DNA from: Fluviicola sp.
GTDB taxonomy: Bacteria; Bacteroidota; Bacteroidia; Flavobacteriales_D; Crocinitomicaceae
Reading direction: 5' to 3'
Length of the DNA stretch: 64,000 nucleotides
NCBI RefSeq assembly: GCF_039596395.1
Contig: NZ_JBCNJT010000001.1
Coordinates: 1,523,315-1,587,314 of the forward strand
In this document: positions 17,570-24,962 of the stretch, one piece after another
How the letters are laid out: every line of letters begins with the position of its first letter
How positions within the stretch are numbered: the stretch's first letter is position 1
Translations under genes and position numbers: made by a program
Notes under the pieces: generated by a model
Told to the model about the DNA's origin: nothing
The model's input: only the letters and a program-made list of their open reading frames with translations
The model's database searches: none

Positions 17570-18651
17570 GAAAGATGATTAGTTTATACTCTGGGTGTGG
17601 CGGATTAGACAAGGGATTGGAAGATGCTGGTTTCACAACTATTTTTGCTAATGATATTGAACCCTTATGTGGTTTGACATTCGCTAAAAATTTTCCAAAT
17701 GCCCAGTTTTTTACAGGAAATATATCAGAGTATATTGATTATTTAAAAACTCAGAAAATAAAAAGTCCTGAACTTTTTGAAGATGTTGATTTAGTAGCAG
17801 GTGGCCCACCTTGTCCTCCGTTTTCAAAATCAAGGTTCTACTTAAAAGATAAGCCAAGAGCATTAGATGATCCAAAAGCAGAAGAGACAGTTAGTGGTTT
17901 TTTTGATGCTGTAGAATTAATATCACCTAAATCATTTCTGTTTGAAAACGTGGCTGGTATTACATTCAAATCTCATCAAGAAGCGTTCGATTATATTATT
18001 GAAAGAACAAAAGACTTGGGGTATGAACCTTCTTATAAGATAGTTAACACCGCAGATTATGGCGTACCTCAAATCAGACAACGTTTCTTCTTAGTAGGGA
18101 CTAAAAAAAACAAGTTCGTTTTCCCCTCTGAAACACACTCGAAAGACCATAAAAATGGGCTTAAAAACTGGGAAGGATGTGGAAAGGTTTTAAAGGATAT
18201 TGATACAGAAGAAAATGCTTCAGACGAAGGACATCGTGCTGGCGGAAAACATCATCATTTATTGAAAGACATTCCTCCTGGCGATAACTATCTTTTTTTC
18301 ACTGAGAAGAAGGGACATCCTAATCCTGAATTTGAATGGAGATCTCGATTTTGGTCGTTTCTATTGAAATTAGATCCAGAACTCCCATCTTGGACTATTC
18401 AAGCCAGAAGATCAAATAATATGGGACCGTTTCATTGGAGAAATAGAATACTCAGAATTTTGGAGGTTAAACGACTTCAAACATTTCCCGATAATTGGTA
18501 TCTATCTGGTACAGTAGAGCAGCAATGGCGTCAAGTGGGTAATGCTGTTCCTCCTTTAATGGCTGAGATACTGGGAAAAGAACTTCTTAAGCATATTGAT
18601 TTAAATACTGAAGAATGCCATATTCGAGACATAGAAAAAATGACTTATTAA
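17566..18651 (+). CDS. C5-cytosine DNA methyltransferase 2 of an R-M system
   Basis: The start at 17566 forms an ATGA overlap with the first methyltransferase. The 361-aa protein has motif I SLYSGCGGLDKG, catalytic motif IV GGPPCPPFSK with Cys83 (Pro replaces the usual Gln after Cys), motif VI ENV at 127-129, motif VIII PQIRQRFFLVG and motif X QVGNAVPPLMAEI. Its recognition region is clearly paralogous to that of its neighbour (IPPGDNY, GHPNPEF, RFWSFLLKL, SWTI, GPFHWRNR). The pair looks like a tandem duplication in which each enzyme handles one strand of an asymmetric site; that division is inference. The HNH gene begins 37 bases before its end. Confidence 0.93.
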   Translation: MRKMISLYSGCGGLDKGLEDAGFTTIFANDIEPLCGLTFAKNFPNAQFFTGNISEYIDYLKTQKIKSPELFEDVDLVAGGPPCPPFSKSRFYLKDKPRALDDPKAEETVSGFFDAVELISPKSFLFENVAGITFKSHQEAFDYIIERTKDLGYEPSYKIVNTADYGVPQIRQRFFLVGTKKNKFVFPSETHSKDHKNGLKNWEGCGKVLKDIDTEENASDEGHRAGGKHHHLLKDIPPGDNYLFFTEKKGHPNPEFEWRSRFWSFLLKLDPELPSWTIQARRSNNMGPFHWRNRILRILEVKRLQTFPDNWYLSGTVEQQWRQVGNAVPPLMAEILGKELLKHIDLNTEECHIRDIEKMTY

Positions 18652-19622
18652 ATAAGATAATCAATGCATTAAATGATGATGGGTGGAATGTGCTATTTCT
18701 CCATGATCCTAGAGATCATCCATTTGATTTGCGAATTTTTAATGAAAACGAAACCCATGACATTAAAATCTACGTTTGGAATTTAACCCATGGAGGAGGA
18801 GCCGCTCGTGCAGCTGACGAATATAGAATTCAAATTACTGGAGTTAATCAGTTTGAATCATTTCAAAATGGGAAAGTTCTCATCCTTGGCTGGTGGGATG
18901 AAGGGCAAGTTTTTGCGGGTTTTGATTTTAATTTTCATAGAGAAGTACTTGGACATTCTCCTTCTATTCAAATAAAAGAAGAAGCATTAAGAAATGGCTA
19001 CGTTAACGGTTTTGGAATTTGGCAGAAAGGGAATAATGAAATCGCTATAGCAATCAGACCTGATTTTTTAGGTGAATACATAAAACGCCTAGAAGAGCTT
19101 CATTCATTTGGAGAATCGCCCCAAGATCTTGCTCTATTGGATAATGTCATTGAAAACCCTACAATAAATAATGTGCAAATTGAACAAGTAACTATTGAAA
19201 GGAGGGAAACTGTTCAGATAATAAGAAAGAAAATACGCGATAACAGCTTTAAGAACAGAGTATTAACTGCTTATTCTGGTTCTTGTGCTTTTTGTGGAGT
19301 TCAACTTAAATTGGTAGATGCTGCTCATATTATTCCTGTCGAAAATAATGGAACAGATGAGACTTCGAATGGAATAGCATTGTGTGCACTACATCACCGA
19401 GCTTATGATAGACGTTTAATTGCTTTTGATGAAACATATCGGATAATGGTAAATGTAAATCAGATGAATAATCTCACATCTTTAAGTTTAGATGGTGGTC
19501 GTGAGAATTTTGAAAACTCACTTAGACCCATAATTATCTTGCCACCAGCAATAAATGATAGACCACACATTGATTTCATTCGTGAAGCAAATAAAATTCG
19601 TGGTTGGACACTGAGCTTATAA
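18615..19622 (+). CDS. HNH restriction endonuclease
   Basis: A 335-aa protein. The start at 18615 overlaps methyltransferase 2 by 37 bases; no other in-frame ATG exists before the conserved part. The C-terminal domain is an HNH (beta-beta-alpha-metal) nuclease: zinc-type Cys224/Cys227 (CAFC), His238 in AAHIIPV, Asn252 in SNGIALC, Cys257, then HHR at 260-262. The N-terminal ~180 residues (including YVWNLTHGGGAARAADEYRIQ) form a separate domain, a candidate for target recognition. Cotranscription with two m5C methyltransferases makes it the cleaving partner. The site it cuts cannot be read from sequence. Type IIS-like action is inferred from the two methyltransferases. Confidence 0.88.
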   Translation: MPYSRHRKNDLLNKIINALNDDGWNVLFLHDPRDHPFDLRIFNENETHDIKIYVWNLTHGGGAARAADEYRIQITGVNQFESFQNGKVLILGWWDEGQVFAGFDFNFHREVLGHSPSIQIKEEALRNGYVNGFGIWQKGNNEIAIAIRPDFLGEYIKRLEELHSFGESPQDLALLDNVIENPTINNVQIEQVTIERRETVQIIRKKIRDNSFKNRVLTAYSGSCAFCGVQLKLVDAAHIIPVENNGTDETSNGIALCALHHRAYDRRLIAFDETYRIMVNVNQMNNLTSLSLDGGRENFENSLRPIIILPPAINDRPHIDFIREANKIRGWTLSL

Positions 19623-20048
19623 GTATATGTTTACATGGTTGTCCTATAATTAACATTATGTTAAATAGAATATATAAACCGATAAGATCACCTTCCTTTC
19701 CAAGTCTTCTCATTCAAATCAATCCAGCACGATTCGATCCGCATACTCCTCCCAAAATCTTCCCGGGAATTTTACTCTTCTCCATTCCAAAATCTCTTTC
19801 CTGATAATTTCTGTAAATTTCATCTATCAGGAATTTCATTCTAACCCCATCAAAAATCTTCTCTCTCAGAATTGCATAGAATTTCTCATTTGCATAATTG
19901 ATCACAAATTCTTTATTCTGAAGCCTGGAATTTCTCCCGAAAATGTTCTTCACGAGAATCGCGCAGAATTTTTTATCCGGGAATTTGTACAGTATAATCG
20001 ATTCTGACGCATTTAATTTTTATCATTGCAATAGCTAAATCCTACATC
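19623..20048. other. Spacer with repeated GAATTT strings
   Basis: No convincing gene. From about 19760 to 19990 the motif GAATTT or AAATTT recurs at least seven times at irregular 10-45-base spacing, with CCCGGGAATTTT near 19761 and TCCGGGAATTTG near 19976. A 79-codon reverse frame runs across it but looks like a by-product of the repeats. This marks the right edge of the AT-rich block. Confidence 0.45.
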
Positions 20049-20429
20049 ATGAAAAATTTCCTGCTACTGATCCTTACAGCTATCGTATTCTCGGGCTGTG
20101 GTTCTCAAGATCAACAAAAGAAACAAGAACTCAAACACGAGATCTATAAACTGGAGCTACATAAGAAACAGTTGCTCGAACAAAAATCCGGATTGAAGGA
20201 ACAACTGGAAAAAGCAGGAATTGATTATGAACGTGTCGTAAAAAAACAAAATGCAACGGATGCTGATCGCCGGATTGCTCAGGAACGATTAGTTACGAAC
20301 ATTCATCAGATTAAATCCCGGGAAATGAAATTGGAAAAACAACTTATTGAAACCGAATTGAAAATTCAGAAGCTGGAACTGGAATCCGCTAAACTGGAAC
20401 GGAAAAGTAAATCCGGAACTGACGGTTAG
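20049..20429 (+). CDS. Coiled-coil lipoprotein
   Basis: A 126-aa protein. The signal MKNFLLLILTAIVFSGCGSQ has lipobox FSGC (Cys18). The mature part is almost entirely charged helix with Leu/Ile at heptad spacing (ELKHEIYKLELHKKQLLEQ, then RYER-like LEKQLIETELKIQKLELES), a long coiled coil ending in KSKSGTDG. Presumably lipid-anchored and periplasmic. No family recognised. Confidence 0.75.
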   Translation: MKNFLLLILTAIVFSGCGSQDQQKKQELKHEIYKLELHKKQLLEQKSGLKEQLEKAGIDYERVVKKQNATDADRRIAQERLVTNIHQIKSREMKLEKQLIETELKIQKLELESAKLERKSKSGTDG

Positions 20430-20577
20430 GCTAACCCAATTTGTACCCGGAAATCAACCATCCGGTTACTTATGTTAAATAGACTCTATCTGCCTCGCTT
20501 CAGATTTTTTTATTGACTCATCAAACTTTTTGGAAAAATCCGCGTCTATAAAAAACAATAAAAGGCGTTTATTTGAT

Positions 20578-20638
20578 CCGCGAAGAAACTAAGAAGGCTG
20601 AGTTATTGCAATCTGCTTAGCGCTTGGTTTCTTTGCGG
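20578..20638. repeat. Imperfect intergenic hairpin, ACCGCAAAG class
   Basis: The arm CCGCGAAGAAACTAAG (20578-) pairs imperfectly with CTTGGTTTCTTTGCGG (ending 20638). The arm sequence resembles the hairpins at 22.7, 45.8 and 53.3 kb. Confidence 0.6.
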
Positions 20639-20755
20639 TATTATTTTAACAACTTATCCTTCAGGCTACTCACCTTTCCAGGTGAGCCTTCAGTCTTCAT
20701 CAGCCGCGGCTGACTCTTCTTTGCGGTATTATTTTAACGACTGATCCTTCCGGCT
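20629..20755. repeat. Two 39-bp direct repeats 88 bases apart
   Basis: TTCTTTGCGGTATTATTTTA... at 20629-20667 recurs at 20717-20755 with three mismatches. Both copies end TCAGGCT or TCCGGCT. Confidence 0.8.
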
Positions 20756-20946
20756 GTTGCCTTTTGCAGTTTTTTTGTCCTGGAATCTCCTTTTCGATAA
20801 TTCATTTCGCGCCAGCTTATTAGCACACAAAACCAGTTCATAATCAGCGATTTCATTGATTCATCAATGAAAAAAAATCCGTTTTCCGCCGAACTTTTCC
20901 GCTAAAACCGGAGTCTTCCTACAAACCCAATTACTAAATACGGATT

Positions 20947-22617
20947 ATGAAGAAGATTTTACTCGCTTTTATGACTTGTTCGTCGGTTTTTGCCATGCAG
21001 GCAACCGCACAGCACCTCGACTCTACGTTCAATTCGAACGGCTACCTCCCCTACCTCGGTCCAAATTCAAACAGTGAAGGAAACCTGGGATCCGGCATGG
21101 GATCTGCGCTGCAGGCCGATGGAAAAATTGTGACTATTCTAAAAAGAGATCCGAATTCGCCGGATCTAATGATGCACGTTTACCGGTATTTGCCCGATGG
21201 AATGCCTGATCCGACTTTCGGAACAAACGGTGCAGTTTCTACTTTCTGCGGACAGGCAAGCATCGGTTACGACGTTGCCATTCAACAGGATGGAAAAATT
21301 GTATTGGTCGGAGAATCCGAATACTGCATCAACGGGATTTGCGGTGCCAGCCAGTTCATTATGATGCGTTTAAAAACTGACGGAAGCCTGGATTCTACCT
21401 TCGGGAACAACGGTCATTTGCTGACAAACAATGTTTTCGCCGGAACTACCGGAACTTATTCCATTCCCAAAAACCTGCACATTCTTCCGGATGGAAAATT
21501 CCTGGTCGGAGGAATCGGACCGGGCGGAAAACCGGCAATTGTCCGCCTAAACACCAATGGTTTCCCGGATAATACTTACGGGGTAAACGGCGTGTTTTCA
21601 CTGACGAATATTACCCGGTCCCAATACAGAAGCATGGCAATTGGTCCGAACGGTGAAGCTTACGGCTTGTTATTCACCGATACCTGGGACCAGACAACGA
21701 TTTCCTATGATTCAACGAATTATTCGGACGTGACGGTATTTAAACTGACTCCTGACGGACAGCTGGACCAGACTTTCGGCACCAACGGGCTTTTCCGCTT
21801 TGATATGGATGTTACCGATCAGCCTTTTTCGATTACTGTTTCCAGTTCCGGAAAAGTACTCATAGCGGGTTACAACATGCCGGACCACTATTATTACTCT
21901 CCGCTGGATTTCAACGGTTATGGTGAAACCAACGTAGGGTTTGTTGCTTTCATGAATGCTAACGGAACATTGGACACGAGCATCCCGAACGGATTCAGCA
22001 CTTTTGATTTCCAGGAAGACACTGCTACTTTCTTCAATAAGATCATTGAGAGAAGCCCGAATGAATTCCTGATCTGTGGATTTACAACCGATTATGTGGG
22101 TGGAAATTTCCAGAACAAGGGATTGATCGTGAGCATGAACAACCAGGGACAATTAAACAATGCTTTCAACGGGAACGGATACATGATCTTTGACCACGGA
22201 ATTGTGGGAACTTCCGGCTGGAACGGGAAACTGGCGAATTTCATGGATGTGGATGTAACCAGCAACAATGATATTTTATTGACCGGATACCGAAACCCGG
22301 TTGGTGGCGCTACCAAAGGAAGTATTTACCTTCTGAAGCTTACTTTCGGATCGGGAAGCAACCTGTCTGTCGACGAACCAGCGGAAGCATCCGAATTTTC
22401 AGCTTATCCGAACCCGGTTACAAACGGCCGTTTCGAGATCAGCCTGGATGAAGCAGCAAGCATTCAATTGATCTCCATGGACGGAAGAATCCTGTATGAA
22501 AGCGAAGTTGCGGAAGGAGTTTCTACGATCTCACACGATTCTTATAAAGGAATTGCAATTCTGAGAGTGCAAACGAAAGACGGGAAAACGGGAACTAAAA
22601 AGTTGTTGTTTGAATAA
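20947..22617 (+). CDS. Delta-60-repeat beta-propeller-like secreted protein with type IX sorting domain
   Basis: A 556-aa protein with signal peptide MKKILLAFMTCSSVFAMQATAQ. The body repeats the delta-60 unit of about 55-60 residues: LDSTFNSNGYL, ALQADGKIV, PDPTFGTNGAV, AIQQDGKIVLVG, LDSTFGNNGHL, LDQTFGTNGLF, LNNAFNGNGYM. The last ~80 residues are a type A sorting domain: SAYPNPVTNGRFEISLDEA, SMDGRILYES and TKDGKTGTKKLLFE. By family it is exported by the type IX system to the surface or medium. Role unknown. Confidence 0.85.
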   Translation: MKKILLAFMTCSSVFAMQATAQHLDSTFNSNGYLPYLGPNSNSEGNLGSGMGSALQADGKIVTILKRDPNSPDLMMHVYRYLPDGMPDPTFGTNGAVSTFCGQASIGYDVAIQQDGKIVLVGESEYCINGICGASQFIMMRLKTDGSLDSTFGNNGHLLTNNVFAGTTGTYSIPKNLHILPDGKFLVGGIGPGGKPAIVRLNTNGFPDNTYGVNGVFSLTNITRSQYRSMAIGPNGEAYGLLFTDTWDQTTISYDSTNYSDVTVFKLTPDGQLDQTFGTNGLFRFDMDVTDQPFSITVSSSGKVLIAGYNMPDHYYYSPLDFNGYGETNVGFVAFMNANGTLDTSIPNGFSTFDFQEDTATFFNKIIERSPNEFLICGFTTDYVGGNFQNKGLIVSMNNQGQLNNAFNGNGYMIFDHGIVGTSGWNGKLANFMDVDVTSNNDILLTGYRNPVGGATKGSIYLLKLTFGSGSNLSVDEPAEASEFSAYPNPVTNGRFEISLDEAASIQLISMDGRILYESEVAEGVSTISHDSYKGIAILRVQTKDGKTGTKKLLFE

Positions 22618-22620
22618 TCT

Positions 22621-22672
22621 GGTAATTATCAAAAGCTAAATTATCAATTATCAAGCTATTGCTTTAATTGAT
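22621..22672. repeat. TTATCAATTATCAAG-type intergenic repeat
   Basis: GGTAATTATCAAAAGC... and TTATCAATTATCAAGC resemble the elements at 40.66, 43.1 and 58.15 kb. It lies directly after a gene end. Confidence 0.5.
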
Positions 22673-22674
22673 AG

Positions 22675-22748
22675 AACCGCAAAGATGCGGAGCAGCAAAG
22701 TTTTTACGTTCACTTTGCAGGCTTTGCTTCTTTGCGGTTTTTTTTTGA
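22675..22748 (+). repeat. Hairpin of ACCGCAAAG class with T-tract, probable terminator
   Basis: AACCGCAAAGATGCGGAGCA pairs imperfectly with the complementary arm ending CTTCTTTGCGGTT (22739), followed by a run of T. It can terminate the upstream secreted-protein gene and is a member of the dispersed hairpin family. Confidence 0.65.
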
Positions 22749-22754
22749 CTTTGA

Positions 22755-23477
22755 TTAAAACCCATCAAGCTTCTTTTTGTCCTCAATCTTCTTGCGTTCC
22801 TTTAACCTGTCTTCAATCTCATCATCAATTTTATTTACAACTCTGCCAATTGAAAAAGATTCAATTGTCAAAGCACTTACCAATCTTCTTTCACATTTGT
22901 CATTATAATATTCAGACAATATGGATACAGCCATAATATCGTCATGATCCCATTTTTGAAAATAAGTTTTTTCAATTAATTTTCGCTCGATTCCTGTAGA
23001 TCTATTTTTACAAACAACTTCTTTTTCTTTTACTTCAATTTTACCTTCTCCGTATTTAAGCTTAATAGCATTATTTAAATCCGAAGACATATTACAATTC
23101 ATGTAGTACAAGGTATCATTATAAAATTTAACTGTTAAATCATTTAATTCAATGTCCGCAGCCGAGTAACCGATAATTCTATATGTCTTAACGTTACTAG
23201 AATAGCTTGTGTACGAAGGGGAATTATATGTCTTCACTGTATCTGCAAACAACTGAATAATTATCTTATTATTATTGGTTGTAAGATTATATAAGTCAGA
23301 GCTAGAATTTGTGCTTTTAATTTTGGTCGAAAATTTCTTAGACAATTCTTCAATTGAAGATACTGTGGTCTTTCCTATTTTAAAAAGGCCGATTCCTTCA
23401 ATTTTTATGGAATCAGAAATTTGAGAAGATGAATAAATACTGCCTAGTAAGCACAGTATTAAAAGTGAACTTTTCAT
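22755..23477 (-). CDS. Secreted protein of unknown function
   Basis: A 240-aa protein with signal peptide MKSSLLILCLLGSIYSSSQ. The mature part has alternating strands (SIKIEGIGLFKIGKTTVSSI, YRIIGYSAADIELNDLTVKF, DTLYYMNCNMSSDL) and a highly charged tail (DDEIEDRLKERKKIEDKKKLDGF). No known domain recognised. Codon use is AT-richer than its neighbours. Periplasmic or outer-membrane location is inferred. Confidence 0.65.
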   Translation of the reverse strand: MKSSLLILCLLGSIYSSSQISDSIKIEGIGLFKIGKTTVSSIEELSKKFSTKIKSTNSSSDLYNLTTNNNKIIIQLFADTVKTYNSPSYTSYSSNVKTYRIIGYSAADIELNDLTVKFYNDTLYYMNCNMSSDLNNAIKLKYGEGKIEVKEKEVVCKNRSTGIERKLIEKTYFQKWDHDDIMAVSILSEYYNDKCERRLVSALTIESFSIGRVVNKIDDEIEDRLKERKKIEDKKKLDGF

Positions 23478-23600
23478 GTCGTTAAGTTTAATTTAGTGCT
23501 CAAATATAATAATCTCAGTGATAAATACTTATGTGTGCTATTAGGAAGTGACAAGTTGTTAAATCGAAAAACCAAAACTTTCATACCTCAATTACAAATG

Positions 23601-23608
23601 TATCTTTG
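23601..23608 (+). promoter_or_regulatory. Candidate -7 element for the DUF4268 gene
   Basis: TATCTTTG, a full match to the Bacteroidetes TAnnTTTG box, 18 bases before the preferred ATG at 23627. This supports that start over the upstream TTG at 23606. Confidence 0.55.
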
Positions 23609-23626
23609 CTTCAAAGTTTACGGTAC

Positions 23627-24091
23627 ATGTTTTCGAAGGAAGAAAAAAAGCAGCTGAAAATCGATTTTTGGAACCAATTCAAGGTCCATATGCAGAAAAT
23701 CCGTTCCTCCAACGGACGCAGAATGAACTGGCTGGCTTATCCTTCCGAAGTGAAAGACATTTATATCCGTGTTGATGCGGATGAAAAAGGCGCTCGTTTA
23801 ACCTTTGATATCCAGGGAAAAGACGAAGGTGTGCGCCAGATTTTGTGGGAACAGTTGTACGAACTGAAAATCGTCCTGGAAAGTGAAATGGGAACCGACG
23901 GCATCTGGATCGAAAATGCCAGTACTCCCGTTGTTCCGGTATTCAACCGCATTTTGTGGGAACGTTCCGACCTCAATTTTTACAGACCCGGAGATCACCC
24001 GGAAATAATAAACTTTTTAGCCGATCGTTTAATTCATTTTGATGCTTTCTACCAGGAATTCAAGGATATCTTGATAAATCTGGCAATGTAG
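23627..24091 (+). CDS. DUF4268 domain-containing protein
   Basis: The start at 23627 (MFSKEEKKQLKIDFWNQF) is chosen because the -7 element lies just upstream. The 154-aa protein covers the DUF4268 domain, a family found alone in Bacteroidetes and attached to restriction-like proteins elsewhere: FWNQFKVHM, IYIRVDADEKGARLTFDI and LWERSDLNFYRP. No nuclease motif is evident in this stand-alone version. Cytosolic. Function unknown. The next gene begins 24 bases downstream. Confidence 0.8.
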   Translation: MFSKEEKKQLKIDFWNQFKVHMQKIRSSNGRRMNWLAYPSEVKDIYIRVDADEKGARLTFDIQGKDEGVRQILWEQLYELKIVLESEMGTDGIWIENASTPVVPVFNRILWERSDLNFYRPGDHPEIINFLADRLIHFDAFYQEFKDILINLAM

Positions 24092-24115
24092 CCAAAGTCT
24101 TTGTATTTTTGTCTT

Positions 24116-24928
24116 ATGTTAAAACAAATTGCCCTTATTTCGAGCGTTTTCCTTTCAGCGCTGTCAGTGAATGCTCAAACAACCATTCTGGATCAGGAAT
24201 TTCAACACGGAATTCCGGCAAGCTGGACAACCGTTAAAAATGATTCGTATACGGAACAGGAACCGCAATTTCTATCGCAAGCTGCCTGGATAGCTGTTCC
24301 GGACCCCTTGAATCCTACAGATACGGTTGCTGCTGCAACATCCTGGTTTACGGTTTCGCAAAAAGCAAGCCGCTGGCTGATCTCCCCTCCTGTTACGATC
24401 GGAACTTACGGAAATTACCTGAAATGGAATGCCAGATCCATGGATCCAAGCTATCCGGATACTTACCAGGTATTGATCTCCGTGACAGATACCCAGCTTT
24501 CCAGCTTTATCGATACGCTTTCACGGGTGGAATTCGAATGGGAAGAATGGACCCAGCACGAAGTAAATATGAGTGAATTGGGCTACAGCGCGAATGAAAC
24601 GGTTCACATTGCATTCGTTTTGGAAACCCAGGGCGGTTACAATTTGTTTGTGGACAGTGTGAACATCCGCAAAGACGATCCTTTGGCATTACAGGAACAA
24701 TCCCTTCAACCGGATGTGACTATTTATCCGAATCCGACAAGCAGCAGCATTCATTTTTCCCATGCAAATCTGAAGCAGGTTGCTATTTACAATACGGCAG
24801 GAACCCTGATCTATTCCCAGGAAAAAGCAACTCCGATCGCTATGGACGGTTTTGAACAAGGAATGTATCTGGTACGAATGACTGCAAACAACGGGCAAGT
24901 GATCACCAAACGCGTCCAGAAGATCTAA
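24116..24928 (+). CDS. Secreted protein with cleaved-adhesin/choice-of-anchor-J-like domain and type IX sorting tail
   Basis: The start at 24116 gives signal peptide MLKQIALISSVFLSALSVNAQ. The ~180-residue jelly-roll body (LDQEFQHGIPASWTTVKND, WLISPPVTIGTYGNYLKWNA, HIAFVLETQGGYNLFVDSVNI) matches the choice-of-anchor J/cleaved adhesin class, carbohydrate- or protein-binding modules on surface proteins. The C-terminal 70 residues are a sorting domain: DVTIYPNPTSSSIHF, VAIYNTAGTLIY and GMYLVRMTANNGQVITKRV. TATTTTTG at 24104-24111 could be its -7 box. Confidence 0.8.
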   Translation: MLKQIALISSVFLSALSVNAQTTILDQEFQHGIPASWTTVKNDSYTEQEPQFLSQAAWIAVPDPLNPTDTVAAATSWFTVSQKASRWLISPPVTIGTYGNYLKWNARSMDPSYPDTYQVLISVTDTQLSSFIDTLSRVEFEWEEWTQHEVNMSELGYSANETVHIAFVLETQGGYNLFVDSVNIRKDDPLALQEQSLQPDVTIYPNPTSSSIHFSHANLKQVAIYNTAGTLIYSQEKATPIAMDGFEQGMYLVRMTANNGQVITKRVQKI

Positions 24929-24962
24929 CAACCGTTCGGTTCGCTAACAAACTGTTTACACT

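Larger units (their letters stand above)
20430..20946. other. 517-base spacer with hairpin and direct repeats
   Basis: No gene. It holds an imperfect hairpin (20578-20638), two 39-bp direct repeats (20629-20667 and 20717-20755), a CAGCCGCGGCTG palindrome at 20701-20712 and AT-rich flanks. See separate entries. Confidence 0.6.

Noticed and set aside
19714-19953. 79-codon reverse reading frame between the R-M locus and a lipoprotein gene
   Set aside because: It lies wholly within the GAATTT-iterated tract, has no domain or start signal, and its amino acid pattern follows the DNA repeats.
22685-22936. 83-codon forward frame starting inside the ACCGCAAAG hairpin
   Set aside because: It runs antisense into the secreted protein on the reverse strand and begins within a stem-loop.
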